From an uncultured Lachnospiraceae bacterium (lineage in GTDB: Bacteria > Bacillota > Clostridia > Lachnospirales > Lachnospiraceae): DNA of 64,000 nucleotides. Below are positions 55,521 through 64,000 of the stretch, in pieces. Each line of letters begins with the position of its first letter. Position 1 is the first letter of the stretch. The translations under genes and the position numbers were made by a program. The notes below the pieces were generated by a model, which did not search any database, was not told where the DNA came from, and saw nothing but the letters and a program-made list of their open reading frames with translations. The DNA is taken from the NCBI GenBank assembly GCA_910583605.1, contig CAJTXN010000004.1, positions 1 to 64,000 on the forward strand, given 5' to 3'.

Positions 55521-56846
55521 TTAAAAATCTAAATTAATATTACCTAATATTCCATTTGTTTTTTCCGTTAAACTATTATAGGTGCCAAATAAATCTTTAC
55601 TGGTAATTACTGACACATTAATATTATCATTTACTAATTGTTCAATTTTGTTGCTCATACATTCTGATACATCATTTACGATTCCATCTTTATATGCTGC
55701 ATCGGTGACAATAATAGCAGATTTATCTGCATCACTTCTAAATTTTAAATTAATTTGCATAATATTAATTGCATCAACCAATGACTCCGGTGCATCACCC
55801 CCTCCAGAGATATTTAAATGATTAATTTGATGTTTAAAATCACTAACTTTTTCATACCAACCATAATATTTAGTGCTATTTACACCATCATAATAAATAT
55901 CCTTGTATTCAATCAATCCTAATCTAACATCAACCTTATTATTTTCCAATTCATCAGCAAACGATTCTATGCTATTTTTTACCTGGCTAATTGCATTAGA
56001 CATTGAACCAGTTGTATCAACTACAAAAACAATATCTGATCTTCCCTTTAATACTACATCATTTAAATTCTTAACATACCAACCTAAAATAAATTTAGCA
56101 ACATCTACAACAAAATAAATGCTTAGATGTTCTACAGAGCATGTCAATATATTATTATTACTATCTAAATGAGTTTCAAGAATCTCAATCTGATTCGTTT
56201 CTTCATTGTAATATGCCACAGCAAGTTCATCGTAATTTGTAATTACCTTATTAATATTAAAGATTAACTCACACTTTTCAAATTCTAAATCTTCATCATG
56301 CCTAAAATCATATACATTTCCAACTATACTTATTTCAGGAACTATCTCATTATCTTTCATTTTATCAAAGGATACATTTTTAATTGTTTGCCGAAGTATC
56401 TCGTTGCCATCAGCAATCCCATTATTGTCAGTATCAAAATTAAGCGGATTTAACCCCATATCAATTTCAGTACCATCACTAATTCCATCATTATCCGAAT
56501 CAATATTAGTTGGATTTGTACCATATAAATATATTTCATTGTAATCTGATAATCCGTCTCCATCAGTATCTTTTTCGGATGGTAATGTTCCATATTTATA
56601 CTCCTCTTCTAATAAAAGTCCATCACCATCAACATCTAACATATTACTATACAATTCCATATCAATAAATCCAATTTGCAACATAGAATCCAAACATATT
56701 TTTGCATTAAAATAATATGTGCAATGTCCAAAATTGTCCCAATCTTTTACAACAATACAATTCTGATTATTTAGATATTGCTCATAACTTATTTCAATTG
56801 AATAATTCCATAATGTGTTATTATTTCCTCTCCAAAATCTTAACAC
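55521..56846 (-). CDS. von Willebrand A-domain protein with calcium-binding repeats, N-terminus lost
   Basis: A 441-residue frame. Residues about 65-150 carry thrombospondin type 3/EF-like calcium repeats (DVDGDGLLLEEE, DTDGDGLSDYNE, DSDNDGISDGTE, DTDNNGIADGNE). A von Willebrand A domain follows (about 270-441) with the metal-site motif DTTGSM and SGGGDAPESLVDA. No signal peptide is present because the start (a GTG overlapping the previous frame) lies inside the original protein; the true N-terminal part continues in other frames upstream to 57185. The product was probably a surface or secreted protein; as it stands it is a remnant or a truncated cytosolic protein. Confidence 0.72.
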   Translation of the reverse strand: MLRFWRGNNNTLWNYSIEISYEQYLNNQNCIVVKDWDNFGHCTYYFNAKICLDSMLQIGFIDMELYSNMLDVDGDGLLLEEEYKYGTLPSEKDTDGDGLSDYNEIYLYGTNPTNIDSDNDGISDGTEIDMGLNPLNFDTDNNGIADGNEILRQTIKNVSFDKMKDNEIVPEISIVGNVYDFRHDEDLEFEKCELIFNINKVITNYDELAVAYYNEETNQIEILETHLDSNNNILTCSVEHLSIYFVVDVAKFILGWYVKNLNDVVLKGRSDIVFVVDTTGSMSNAISQVKNSIESFADELENNKVDVRLGLIEYKDIYYDGVNSTKYYGWYEKVSDFKHQINHLNISGGGDAPESLVDAINIMQINLKFRSDADKSAIIVTDAAYKDGIVNDVSECMSNKIEQLVNDNINVSVITSKDLFGTYNSLTEKTNGILGNINLDF

Positions 56847-57185
56847 ATCACTCCCTTCATCTTCCTCTGATACAATATATCTCCCTCATGAAAATAATTT
56901 TCCTCCTCTTCTATCATAATATAATTCCAATGACCATATTCACTACCATCTGCATAATATACATTGTTTCCATCTCTTCCACCAGCACTCCATGAATTCC
57001 ATTCAATCAATTTATCAGGACTTAATCTGTTAAATGTAATATTATATGCACTCTCGGGAACCTGCGCTTTCCATTCTGGCAACATCATTTTTAATCCACT
57101 GTTCACCTGTGTTATCTATAAAATAAAGTGTTACTAAATTATCTGATGATTCTGCACTAGAAAATAAACTATCATATTTATTCAA
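56840..57185 (-). pseudogene. Frameshifted N-terminal remnants of the von Willebrand A-domain gene
   Basis: Two more pieces precede the main frame: 57042-57185 (TTG start, LYFIDNTGEQWIKNDV) and 56840-57106 (PESAYNITFNRLSPDK, YYADGSEYGHWNYIMI, ending KMKGVMC). They overlap in different frames and lead into the 55521-56846 frame, so at least two frameshifts are needed to rebuild one protein. The remnant begins only 6 bp from the PBP1A stop codon. Confidence 0.65.
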
Positions 57186-57191
57186 TTAACA

Positions 57192-59516
57192 TCATTCCCC
57201 CCAATATTCCGTATACAATTCCCCGGTTCCCGCCCCTGACGGTTTCGGCGGTCGTTGCGGTGCGGTGGTATGATATTCCGGCATTGTTGTATGGCTCTCA
57301 CTGGTGGTCTCCTGCTGATTATTTTCGGTGGAAGACATTATTTCTTCTGAAATTCCCGTATCCCCGGTTACAGGTTCTTCTATGGAGCTGTCGGTCTCTT
57401 CCGGTACATCTGTATATAATTCATCTGGCACCGTAGTATTTTCAGTAACCGGTTCCGTTGCCGGTTCTCCGTTGCTCATGGTTCCGTCCTGCCGCATATA
57501 TGGCAGAAAATCCTTCAGTTCCAGTCCGTCATGGATTCCGCTCATATATTTCTGCCAAATCAGACCGGAACATTTCGTTCCGTATCCATCTGATATCTCT
57601 TTTGGCAAATCATAACCTACCCATACTGCCGTTGTATAATATCTGCTGTATCCTACAAACCAGACATCCTTATTATCATTTGTAGTACCCGTCTTCGCCG
57701 CACAAACGGCATTATTTACCTGATATTTTACTCCCGTTCCCCGGTTCAGAACACCAGTCAGTATATCCGTCATGGTCCTTGCTGCATTTGCATCATATAT
57801 CTGCTTTACGGCAACCGTTGCGGTACCGGATTCCATATAATTGATATTGTCAATAATGATATTATAGTCCGCATCGGTTATCTTTGAAATACAGGTAGGA
57901 CTGCGGAATTGCCCGTCATTTTCTATGGCCGCATATGCCGACGCCATTTCCACCGGAGATACTCCATAGGTCATTCCGCCGATGGACATGGCAGGCACAT
58001 AGTCATTTTTCACTATTTTCTTAAATTCCATATTTAATAAATATGAAATAGCCGTTTCGGCAGATAATTTTCCAAACAAATCCCATGCAACCGTGTTTTT
58101 GGATTTTTCCACTGCAGAACGCAGACTCATCTCACCTTCATAAATATTCGGTTCGTTCACCGGTCCGCCTTCCATCCGTTCATCCACTACGGTCGTTTCC
58201 GGATAATAGCCCCGTTCCAAAACGGGGGTATATGTCAGTATCGGTTTAATGGTACTACCCGGCTGACGATAACTCTGATAAGCACGGTTTAATGTGTAAC
58301 CGTGATAATCCAGGGTCCGTCCCCCGACGATTGCCACCACTTTTCCGGTATTATTGTCTATACAGGCAGCCGCTCCCTGAAATTCAAAGACACCTTCATT
58401 ATATGTTCCCGTATAATAAGCAAGCTGTTCATCAATACACTTCTGTAAAAAGTCCTGTTTTCCCAGATCAATGGATGTATAAATACGATATCCATCGGTA
58501 TATAACCGGGCTGACAACTCATCATAAAGCTGATAATAAGCATCTTCATAAGCCCGCTTATCCTCCGGCGTTTCGAAACTATAGCGGAATTCAAATCCGC
58601 TGTGTTTCATCAGCGCTATGGTGGCACAATATCTGGCATAGGTTTCCACATAATTGATTCTTTCATTTTCTGTGGGTACCAGTACAATCGTGGCATATAA
58701 GGCTTCTTCATACATTTCCTTATCAATATCGCCCTGTTCCAGCATTTGCTTTAAAATCCGGTTTTTCCGCTCTGTTGTTTTGTCCGCATTGACATAAGGG
58801 TCATACAGGCTGGGATTGTTGGGTATGGCACAGATAAAGGCCATCTCTGCAATGGATAACTCAGAAACGGATTTTGCAAAATATCCTTTGGAAGCAGCCT
58901 CTATTCCATAATAACCGTTTGCAAAATATATATTGTTTATGTAAAATTCCAAAATATCATTTTTGGAATAAGTCTTTTCCAGTTCAAATGCTATGAACAT
59001 TTCCTTTAATTTTCGTTCCATGGTAACTTCATGGGTTAAGAAAATATTTCTGGCAAGCTGTTGGGTGATGGTACTTCCCCCCTGGGTAATGGCACCTTCA
59101 TTCTTCACAAGTTCCACCATTGCCCGAAGAATGGCTTTTACATCCACTCCGGAATGTTCATAAAAATTCCGGTCTTCGGTGGTTATCAGGGCCCGTTTCA
59201 CAAAATACGGTATTTCCGAGTATTCCAGATAATAAGAATCCCTGTCGCCGATTAATTCCGTAATGACATTTCCGGCAGAATCATAAATAATACTGGTCTG
59301 ATTGGCTTTGAATATCTCCCTGCCTCCCTCTTTTACCAGTTGTTTTGCCTCTTTCTGATATTCTGCTGCCATAATACCGAACCGGGTAATCATCACCAGA
59401 ATAAATAACAGCAATAATATAAGCAAACCAAGCAGGACTCTTTTCAGAACCCTGCTTTTCCTGTTATTGCTTTTTTTGGTTGTTTTCTTTTTTGATCTAT
59501 TATTTCGTAAACCCAT
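57192..59516 (-). CDS. Class A penicillin-binding protein (PBP1A-type)
   Basis: A 774-residue bifunctional peptidoglycan synthase. Basic cytoplasmic N-terminus, one membrane helix (about 27-50), a GT51 glycosyltransferase domain (TEDRNFYEHSGVD, GGSTITQQLARN, KLKEMFIAFELEKTYSK) and a transpeptidase domain with the serine motif GSTIKP (near 418), SKN (near 460) and KTGTT (near 608). The last ~90 residues are Thr/Glu/Pro-rich (EPVTENTT, TTSESHTTMPEYHTTAPQRPP), a flexible extracellular tail. asnS lies 11 bp upstream, so they are probably co-transcribed. The von Willebrand remnant follows downstream. Confidence 0.95.
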   Translation of the reverse strand: MGLRNNRSKKKTTKKSNNRKSRVLKRVLLGLLILLLLFILVMITRFGIMAAEYQKEAKQLVKEGGREIFKANQTSIIYDSAGNVITELIGDRDSYYLEYSEIPYFVKRALITTEDRNFYEHSGVDVKAILRAMVELVKNEGAITQGGSTITQQLARNIFLTHEVTMERKLKEMFIAFELEKTYSKNDILEFYINNIYFANGYYGIEAASKGYFAKSVSELSIAEMAFICAIPNNPSLYDPYVNADKTTERKNRILKQMLEQGDIDKEMYEEALYATIVLVPTENERINYVETYARYCATIALMKHSGFEFRYSFETPEDKRAYEDAYYQLYDELSARLYTDGYRIYTSIDLGKQDFLQKCIDEQLAYYTGTYNEGVFEFQGAAACIDNNTGKVVAIVGGRTLDYHGYTLNRAYQSYRQPGSTIKPILTYTPVLERGYYPETTVVDERMEGGPVNEPNIYEGEMSLRSAVEKSKNTVAWDLFGKLSAETAISYLLNMEFKKIVKNDYVPAMSIGGMTYGVSPVEMASAYAAIENDGQFRSPTCISKITDADYNIIIDNINYMESGTATVAVKQIYDANAARTMTDILTGVLNRGTGVKYQVNNAVCAAKTGTTNDNKDVWFVGYSRYYTTAVWVGYDLPKEISDGYGTKCSGLIWQKYMSGIHDGLELKDFLPYMRQDGTMSNGEPATEPVTENTTVPDELYTDVPEETDSSIEEPVTGDTGISEEIMSSTENNQQETTSESHTTMPEYHTTAPQRPPKPSGAGTGELYTEYWGE

Positions 59517-59527
59517 GGATATTCCTT

Positions 59528-60919
59528 TTATAATTCACAATTGTTCACTGTTCTTGGGAACGGAATAACATCCCTGATATTGGACATACCGGTGAGATAC
59601 ATCACGCAGCGTTCAAATCCCAGACCAAATCCGGCATGTCTGGTTGAACCGTATTTCCGAAGATCCAGATAAAAATCATAATCCTCTTTCTTTAAGCCCA
59701 ATTCTTCCATTCTCTGAACCAGTTTTTCATAATTGTCTTCTCTCTGGCTGCCGCCGATAATTTCACCTATTCCTGGTACCAGACAGTCCATAGCCGCAAC
59801 CGTTTTGCCGTCCTCATTCAGTTTCATATAAAATGCCTTGATTTTCTTCGGATAATCCGTTACAAAAACCGGACGTTTAAATATTTCTTCCGTCAGATAC
59901 CTCTCATGTTCGGTCTGCAGGTCACAGCCCCAGGATACCTTATATTCAAACTCATCATTATGTTTTTCCAGCAGTTCAATGGCTTCCGTGTAGGTCACAT
60001 GTCCGAAATCAGAATGTAACACGCCGTTCAGTCTGTCAATCAGTCCTTTATCCACAAAATTATTAAAGAACTGCATTTCCTCCGGCGCCTGCTCCATAAC
60101 ATATTGTATAATATATTTCAACATTCCTTCCGCCAGCATCATATCATCTTTTAAATCCGCAAATGCGATTTCCGGCTCAATCATCCAGAATTCCGCCGCA
60201 TGTCTGGTGGTGTTTGAATTTTCTGCCCGGAACGTTGGTCCGAAAGTATAAATATTCCGAAACGCCATGGCGTAGGTTTCACCGTTTAACTGTCCCGACA
60301 CCGTAAGGTTTGTCTCTTTGTTAAAGAAATCTTTGCTGTAATCAACCGCTCCCTCCTCTGTCCTTGGTAAATTATCCATATCCAGAGTCGTTACCCGGAA
60401 CATTTCTCCGGCGCCTTCGCAGTCACTTCCGGTAATCAACGGTGTATGCACGTACACAAAATCTCTTTCCTGAAAAAATTTGTGAATGGCATAGGCAATC
60501 AGTGAACGTACCCGGAACACCGCCTGAAAGGTATTGGTTCTCGGTCTTAAATGCGATATGGTTCTGAGGTATTCAAAACTGTGGCGCTTCTTCTGCAACG
60601 GATAATCCGGTGAAGAAACACCTTCTACCGTTACTTCATCTGCCTGAATCTCAAAAGGCTGCTTTGCATTGGGTGTTGCAACCAAAGTTCCTTTTACGAT
60701 TACCGCAGTACCTACATTTAATTTTGAAATCTCTGCAAAGTTACTGATATTATCATTATAAACCACCTGCAGCGGTTCAAAAAATGTTCCGTCATTTATT
60801 ACAAGAAATCCGAATGTTTTGGAATCCCGGATGCTTCGAAGCCATCCGCCGACTTCTACCGTATTGCCTGTATATTTGTCCGGCTCACGATATAAATCTT
60901 TGATAATTGTTAAATCCAT
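59528..60919 (-). CDS. asnS: Asparaginyl-tRNA synthetase
   Basis: A 463-residue class IIb synthetase. The N-terminal OB-fold anticodon-binding domain is seen in VGGWLRSIRDSKTFGFLVINDGT. Class II motifs: motif 1 around LRTISHLRPRTNTFQAVFRVRS, motif 2 FGPTFRAENSNTTRHAAEFWMIEPE, and motif 3 GFGLGFERCVMYLTGMSNIRD. The FGPTFRAENSNTTRH form is typical of AsnRS. No T-box leader is visible upstream, although many Firmicute synthetase genes have one. Confidence 0.97.
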   Translation of the reverse strand: MDLTIIKDLYREPDKYTGNTVEVGGWLRSIRDSKTFGFLVINDGTFFEPLQVVYNDNISNFAEISKLNVGTAVIVKGTLVATPNAKQPFEIQADEVTVEGVSSPDYPLQKKRHSFEYLRTISHLRPRTNTFQAVFRVRSLIAYAIHKFFQERDFVYVHTPLITGSDCEGAGEMFRVTTLDMDNLPRTEEGAVDYSKDFFNKETNLTVSGQLNGETYAMAFRNIYTFGPTFRAENSNTTRHAAEFWMIEPEIAFADLKDDMMLAEGMLKYIIQYVMEQAPEEMQFFNNFVDKGLIDRLNGVLHSDFGHVTYTEAIELLEKHNDEFEYKVSWGCDLQTEHERYLTEEIFKRPVFVTDYPKKIKAFYMKLNEDGKTVAAMDCLVPGIGEIIGGSQREDNYEKLVQRMEELGLKKEDYDFYLDLRKYGSTRHAGFGLGFERCVMYLTGMSNIRDVIPFPRTVNNCEL

Positions 60920-61029
60920 AATTACTTTTCCTCACTTTCATGCCGAAAAACGGCCACATCTATCAGCATTATAATACAAGTTAATAAAATTCTCAAGTAA
61001 TAATGGACTGCATTTTACAATCCCGGAAA

Positions 61030-62145
61030 CTACTTCAGATTTTCCGGATTCAGACACTCCAGTTCAGGCAGCACAAATTTTCCGTCCTTCCTTACCAGAA
61101 CATCATCAAAATAAATCTCTCCTCCGCCGTACTCCGGTGTCTGTATCAACACCAGATCCCAGTGAACGGAAGATTTATTTCCATTGGGTGCATCGTCATA
61201 GCAGCAGCCGGGTGTAAAGTGAATGGAGCCCATGATTTTTTCGTCGAATAAAATATCTTTCATGGGATTTATAATATAAGGGTTTACACCGATGGCAAAC
61301 TCCCCTACATACCGGGCACCCTGGTCGGTCTGAAACACCTGATTGATTCTGTCGGTATCATTGGCAGCCGCTTCTTCAATCCTTCCGTCTTTAAATACAA
61401 GTTTTACATTTTCATAGGTAAATCCCTGATATACCGACGGTGTATTATAACAAATGGTACCGTTCACGGAATCCTTCACCGGCGCCGTATATACCTCTCC
61501 GTCCGGTATGTTCATTTCTCCTGCACATTTAATTGCAGGAATATTTTTGATGGAGAATGTAATATCGGTTCCTTTGGCAGTCAGCCGGACTTTATCGGTC
61601 CGGTTCATTAATTCCACAAGAGAATCCATGGCTTTCGACATTTTTGAATAATCCAGATTGCATACGTTGAAATAATACTCCTCAAACGCCTCCTGACTCA
61701 TATTGCTCAACTGCGCCATTGACGCATTGGGATACCGCAATACCACCCATTTCGTCTTTGCCACCCGGATATCGCTGTGAACCGGAGCGGAATACAATGT
61801 TTCATACAGATGCATTTTATCTCCGGGTACGTCTGATAATTCGGAAATATTATCTCCGCCCCGGATTCCGATATAACAATCCATCCGGTTCATTTCCAGA
61901 CAGTCCACTTCCGCCATTAATCTTAACTGCTCCTCACTGCAGTGCAGTAATTGTTCACGCAGAAGACGATTATCGGTAAAATGTACAAAAGGCAGTCCCT
62001 TTGCCGCATACACTTCCTTTACCAACTGCCTTGCCAGTTCCGTAGTATCCTTTCCATTATAATGAATATAAACCTTCTCACCTTCCTGTACTCTGACAGA
62101 ATAATTTACCAGATTATATGCCAATGTTTTTATTCTTTCATCCAT
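61030..62145 (-). CDS. M29-family leucyl aminopeptidase (AmpS/PepS-like)
   Basis: A 371-residue cytosolic metallopeptidase of the M29 thermophilic aminopeptidase family, trimming N-terminal residues from peptides. Evidence: VNYSVRVQEGEKVYIHYN, YIGIRGGDNISELSDVPGDK, KWVVLRYPNASMAQ, CAGEMNIPDGEVYTAPV (metal ligand glutamate), GARYVGEFAIGVNP (second ligand) and GSIHFTPGCCYDDAPNGNKSSVHWDLV with His and Asp ligands. Full length. It precedes asnS by 110 bp on the same strand. Confidence 0.93.
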   Translation of the reverse strand: MDERIKTLAYNLVNYSVRVQEGEKVYIHYNGKDTTELARQLVKEVYAAKGLPFVHFTDNRLLREQLLHCSEEQLRLMAEVDCLEMNRMDCYIGIRGGDNISELSDVPGDKMHLYETLYSAPVHSDIRVAKTKWVVLRYPNASMAQLSNMSQEAFEEYYFNVCNLDYSKMSKAMDSLVELMNRTDKVRLTAKGTDITFSIKNIPAIKCAGEMNIPDGEVYTAPVKDSVNGTICYNTPSVYQGFTYENVKLVFKDGRIEEAAANDTDRINQVFQTDQGARYVGEFAIGVNPYIINPMKDILFDEKIMGSIHFTPGCCYDDAPNGNKSSVHWDLVLIQTPEYGGGEIYFDDVLVRKDGKFVLPELECLNPENLK

Positions 62146-62281
62146 TATGCAAACCTGCCTTTCGGTTAACTTATTTTAGCTTTCTATCATACCTTATCAT
62201 TATACCATTTTTTCTTTTATTTTATATGTAAAAATCCATAAATCTATTGATTTCTCCACCGTACAAAAAATAATGTAATTA

Positions 62282-62309
62282 TTGACAAATAAAATTTTCG
62301 TGTTATAAT
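62282..62309 (+). promoter_or_regulatory. tRNA promoter
   Basis: TTGACA (62282-62287), 16-bp spacer, TATAAT (62304-62309), both exact; it ends 20 bp before the tRNA. Confidence 0.88.
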
Positions 62310-62329
62310 AGTTTTCGTATCCAATTTAT

Positions 62330-62403
62330 CGGCGTGTGGCTCAGCTTGGTAGAGCGCTTCGTTCGGGACGAAGAGGTCGCAAGTTCGAATCTTGTCACGC
62401 CGA
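62330..62403 (+). tRNA. tRNA-Pro (anticodon CGG)
   Basis: A 74-base cloverleaf. Acceptor arms CGGCGTG and CACGCCG pair fully, with discriminator A; CCA is not encoded. The D stem is GCTC/GAGC. The anticodon stem CTTCG/CGAAG encloses the loop TTCGGGA, giving anticodon CGG. The T arm is GCAAG-TTCGAAT-CTTGT. A C1-G72 pair is typical of bacterial tRNA-Pro. Confidence 0.95.
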
Positions 62404-62422
62404 CTTTTTATATCAGAAAATT

Positions 62423-62469
62423 ATAACGTGTACATTGAAATGTTTTTACATCTTTAATGTACACGTTAT
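62423..62469. terminator. Hairpin after tRNA-Pro
   Basis: ATAACGTGTACATT (62423-62436) and AATGTACACGTTAT (62456-62469) are exact inverted copies with a 19-nt loop, followed by TTTATTTAC. It ends the tRNA transcript or separates it from the next gene. Confidence 0.8.
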
Positions 62470-62585
62470 TTTATTTACAAATCTGATTTTTCCAATATAA
62501 TCTTATACAGTACACTTTTGGAAGAAAACCGAATAAACCTCCACCAGCCGTCTGAAATTATAACAAAGAAAGGAAAATTTTAACT

Positions 62586-63227
62586 ATGAAATGTAAAGAA
62601 TGTGGAACGGAATTATTTGAAGGAGACTGCATTTGCAGTACATGCGGAGCTGAGGTAAATGTTTTCTTTCAGAATCCGGTAAGTAATTTTGTTTCTCCGT
62701 CTTCTGCTGAATCAGAATTTCGGACCATATACCCTACATACGAGGAGGCGGAGTTACTCCGCAGACAGCGCAGGCAGGGAACCCCTGATATATCTTCCGG
62801 CGGCTTTTCAAGATTTATAAACAGTCCCTTATTTCGCTATTTAGAAATATTCATTATTGTAATTTCCGTTGCTCTGACTCTGTATTGTTTTAATCAGAAT
62901 TGTTTCAGTATTGATGTTCGTTATAACGGTTTAGTCACTGATTTAAGTTCCGTCAGTAACGTTAAAGTAAAACAGCTTACTTATAATATACTTTCCGGCA
63001 GTTTTAATGTTCACTTTTCCAAACTAATGCTGGCGCTTTCTATAATAACCTTACTGGCTTTATTTACTAAAAATACAAGAAAATGGACTTCCCTGACCAT
63101 AATTCTGCAGATTATCAGCGTATTATATTGTATTCGTTCTGCTTCTAAGATTTTGGCAAATACAAAACTAATGCTTCCATCTTTCATTAAACAATATCAT
63201 CTTGATGAATACGGTATCCGGTTATAA
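62586..63227 (+). CDS. Zinc-ribbon membrane protein of unknown function
   Basis: A 213-residue protein starting with a zinc ribbon (MKCKECGTELFEGDCICSTCG; cysteines 3, 6, 17, 20 plus one at 15), then a polar linker to about residue 75 and a hydrophobic part with three likely membrane helices (about 85-107, 142-160, 168-186). Zinc-ribbon plus membrane proteins of this kind are common in Lachnospiraceae but have no defined function. Ribosome binding site AAGAAAGGA. It is convergent with spmB, with only 4 bp between stop codons and no terminator there. Confidence 0.75.
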   Translation: MKCKECGTELFEGDCICSTCGAEVNVFFQNPVSNFVSPSSAESEFRTIYPTYEEAELLRRQRRQGTPDISSGGFSRFINSPLFRYLEIFIIVISVALTLYCFNQNCFSIDVRYNGLVTDLSSVSNVKVKQLTYNILSGSFNVHFSKLMLALSIITLLALFTKNTRKWTSLTIILQIISVLYCIRSASKILANTKLMLPSFIKQYHLDEYGIRL

Positions 63228-63231
63228 TTTT

Positions 63232-63762
63232 TTACTGTATATACATTCCTGCCAGCACGATGGATATTGCTACCCCTGCCCCTGTACTGATAAGGGCGCC
63301 GGTCAGCGTCCATCGTGTTTTTGTTACCTTTGCGGTCAGAAAATACACCGACATGGTATAAAATACGGTTTCGGTACAGCACATCATGATGGAAGACAAC
63401 ATTCCCTCATAGGAATCCACTCCAAACTGTTTAAACACATCCAGAACCAGCCCGGTGGCTGCCGAAGAAGAAAAGATTCGGACGATCATTGCCGGCACTA
63501 CCGCCGCCGGAAGCCCGAATCCCGCCGTAAACCGGGCTATATTATCGGTTATAAATCCCAAAAGTCCGGAAGAACTTAATATGCCCACTCCCATCATCAG
63601 TCCCACCAGCGTAGGCATAACATCAACTACGGTTTTCAGTCCGTCCTTTGCGCCGTTAATAAAATCATTATAGACGTTTTTCTTCTGCAAGACCCCGTAT
63701 CCTACAATATAAAAGATTACCAGTGGAATCATAAATTCCGAAATATACATGATTATCTGCAT
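63232..63762 (-). CDS. spmB: Spore maturation protein B
   Basis: A 176-residue membrane protein with four to five helices and a nucleoside-recognition (Gate) domain. Family marks: YISEFMIPLVIFYIVGYG, VNDFI-like VYNDFINGAKDGL, DVMPTLVGLMMGVGIL, VRIFSSSAATGLVLDVF, and SIMMCCTETVFYTMSVYF. SpmA/SpmB help spore core dehydration in Bacillus. SpmA is often adjacent or fused; here no spmA is seen, but the region upstream of this gene (right edge) is incomplete. Together with spoVG this points to a spore former. Confidence 0.93.
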   Translation of the reverse strand: MQIIMYISEFMIPLVIFYIVGYGVLQKKNVYNDFINGAKDGLKTVVDVMPTLVGLMMGVGILSSSGLLGFITDNIARFTAGFGLPAAVVPAMIVRIFSSSAATGLVLDVFKQFGVDSYEGMLSSIMMCCTETVFYTMSVYFLTAKVTKTRWTLTGALISTGAGVAISIVLAGMYIQ

Positions 63763-63777
63763 TTTATCATATCCAAA

Positions 63778-63817
63778 AAGAGGTATCCTTGCTTATATTT
63801 ATGCAAAGATACCTCTT
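63778..63817. repeat. Hairpin upstream of spmB
   Basis: AAGAGGTATC-TTGC pairs with GCAA-GATACCTCTT with one unpaired base on each side. It lies 16 bp upstream of the spmB start, so it could be the terminator of the gene beyond it (T-rich side on the minus strand is weak) or an element controlling spmB. Confidence 0.55.
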
Positions 63818-63840
63818 AATATTATAATATTATTCAGGCA

Positions 63841-63909
63841 ATTGTGAAACTCATAGTTACAGGTCGTAAGTCACTGAAACTTATGACCTGTAACTATGAG
63901 TTTCGCAAT
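63841..63909. repeat. Long palindromic repeat (GAAACTC family), 31-bp stem
   Basis: Arms 63841-63871 and 63879-63909 are inverted copies matching at 29 of 31 positions with a 7-nt loop. Ends read TTGTGAAACTCA and TGAGTTTCGCAA. The core around the loop (CACTGAAACTTAT) also occurs at about 44974-44986. It lies 22 bp after the stop codon of the fabG-like gene. Confidence 0.8.
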
Positions 63910-63931
63910 GACCTATTATAAGATTATTGCA

Positions 63932-64000
63932 TCAGATAACAACCGCACCGTCCACGGATAATATTTCACCGGTAATATAACTTGCCATATTGCTGGCCAG
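63932..64000 (-). CDS. C-terminal end of a FabG-like short-chain dehydrogenase (partial)
   Basis: The last 22 residues read LASNMASYITGEILSVDG followed by AVVI and a TGA stop. The ASxMASYITGExLxVDG pattern is the conserved C-terminus of 3-oxoacyl-ACP reductases and related short-chain dehydrogenases. The rest of the gene lies beyond the right edge, so substrate and completeness cannot be judged. Confidence 0.82.
   Translation of the reverse strand: MASNMASYITGEILSVDGAVVI

Noticed and set aside
60920..61029. T-box leader for asnS
   Set aside because: Only 110 bp separates it from the upstream gene, and no T-box sequence or specifier stem is seen.

Overview
The window looks like a chromosomal segment of an anaerobic, spore-forming, butyrate-producing Firmicute, most likely a gut Lachnospiraceae relative. 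The evidence is an adjacent ptb-buk pair (butyrate formation), spoVG and spmB (sporulation), the two-subunit glgC-glgD pair, a PerR / reverse-rubrerythrin / flavin reductase-rubredoxin oxygen-defence set, and AT-leaning Gram-positive promoters and Shine-Dalgarno sites. Species cannot be fixed from sequence reading alone.

Left end (1-17.4 kb) is an accessory locus on the minus strand. A dockerin protein with three starch-binding-type modules and a C-terminal pair of YD repeats (16072-17412) is followed after 17 bp by a 5003-residue secreted Rhs/YD-repeat polymorphic toxin (1043-16054). The toxin has four ~1.16-kb internal repeats, fibronectin/Ig-like and PKD-like modules, a YD shell, a HINT self-cleaving domain and a small C-terminal toxin. 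A very AT-rich candidate immunity gene follows (541-1002), and then a second, decayed Rhs tip at the window edge (1-235).

17.5-27.6 kb is mostly core metabolism: cyclopropane fatty acid synthase, a membrane metallophosphoesterase split by a one-base frameshift, bioY with a strong promoter overlapped by a BirA-type operator, a DUF308 membrane protein, ilvE, a HAD phosphatase, ptb-buk and a cell-wall amidase. 27.9-33.8 kb is a plus-strand envelope locus: response regulator, histidine kinase, an exported protein, an LCP wall-polymer ligase and a phospholipase D-family protein, closed by a strong terminator. 33.9-41.0 kb carries a tiny membrane peptide, mfd, pth, spoVG, glgD and glgC.

41.2-43.1 kb is the oxidative-stress cluster; perR and the rubrerythrin gene each have a strong promoter with the same 16-bp box just downstream of the -10. 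Then come dxs, a chemotaxis receptor, a DUF1934 protein, murI and a small HNH-like protein whose best start is followed by an in-frame TAG. 49.2-54.5 kb holds murC, a DnaD-type and a DnaC/DnaI-type helicase-loading pair preceded by a cluster of DnaA boxes, and prs. Directly after prs is a compact candidate type I toxin-antitoxin module. 54.75-57.19 kb is an AT-rich island with a decayed von Willebrand A surface protein gene. The right end has PBP1A, asnS, an M29 aminopeptidase, tRNA-Pro(CGG), a zinc-ribbon membrane protein, spmB and the end of a fabG-like gene.

Three intergenic sites (25.5, 45.0 and 63.9 kb) share GAAACTC/GAGTTTC inverted ends, two of them as tight hairpins with a shared core, suggesting a dispersed palindromic repeat family.
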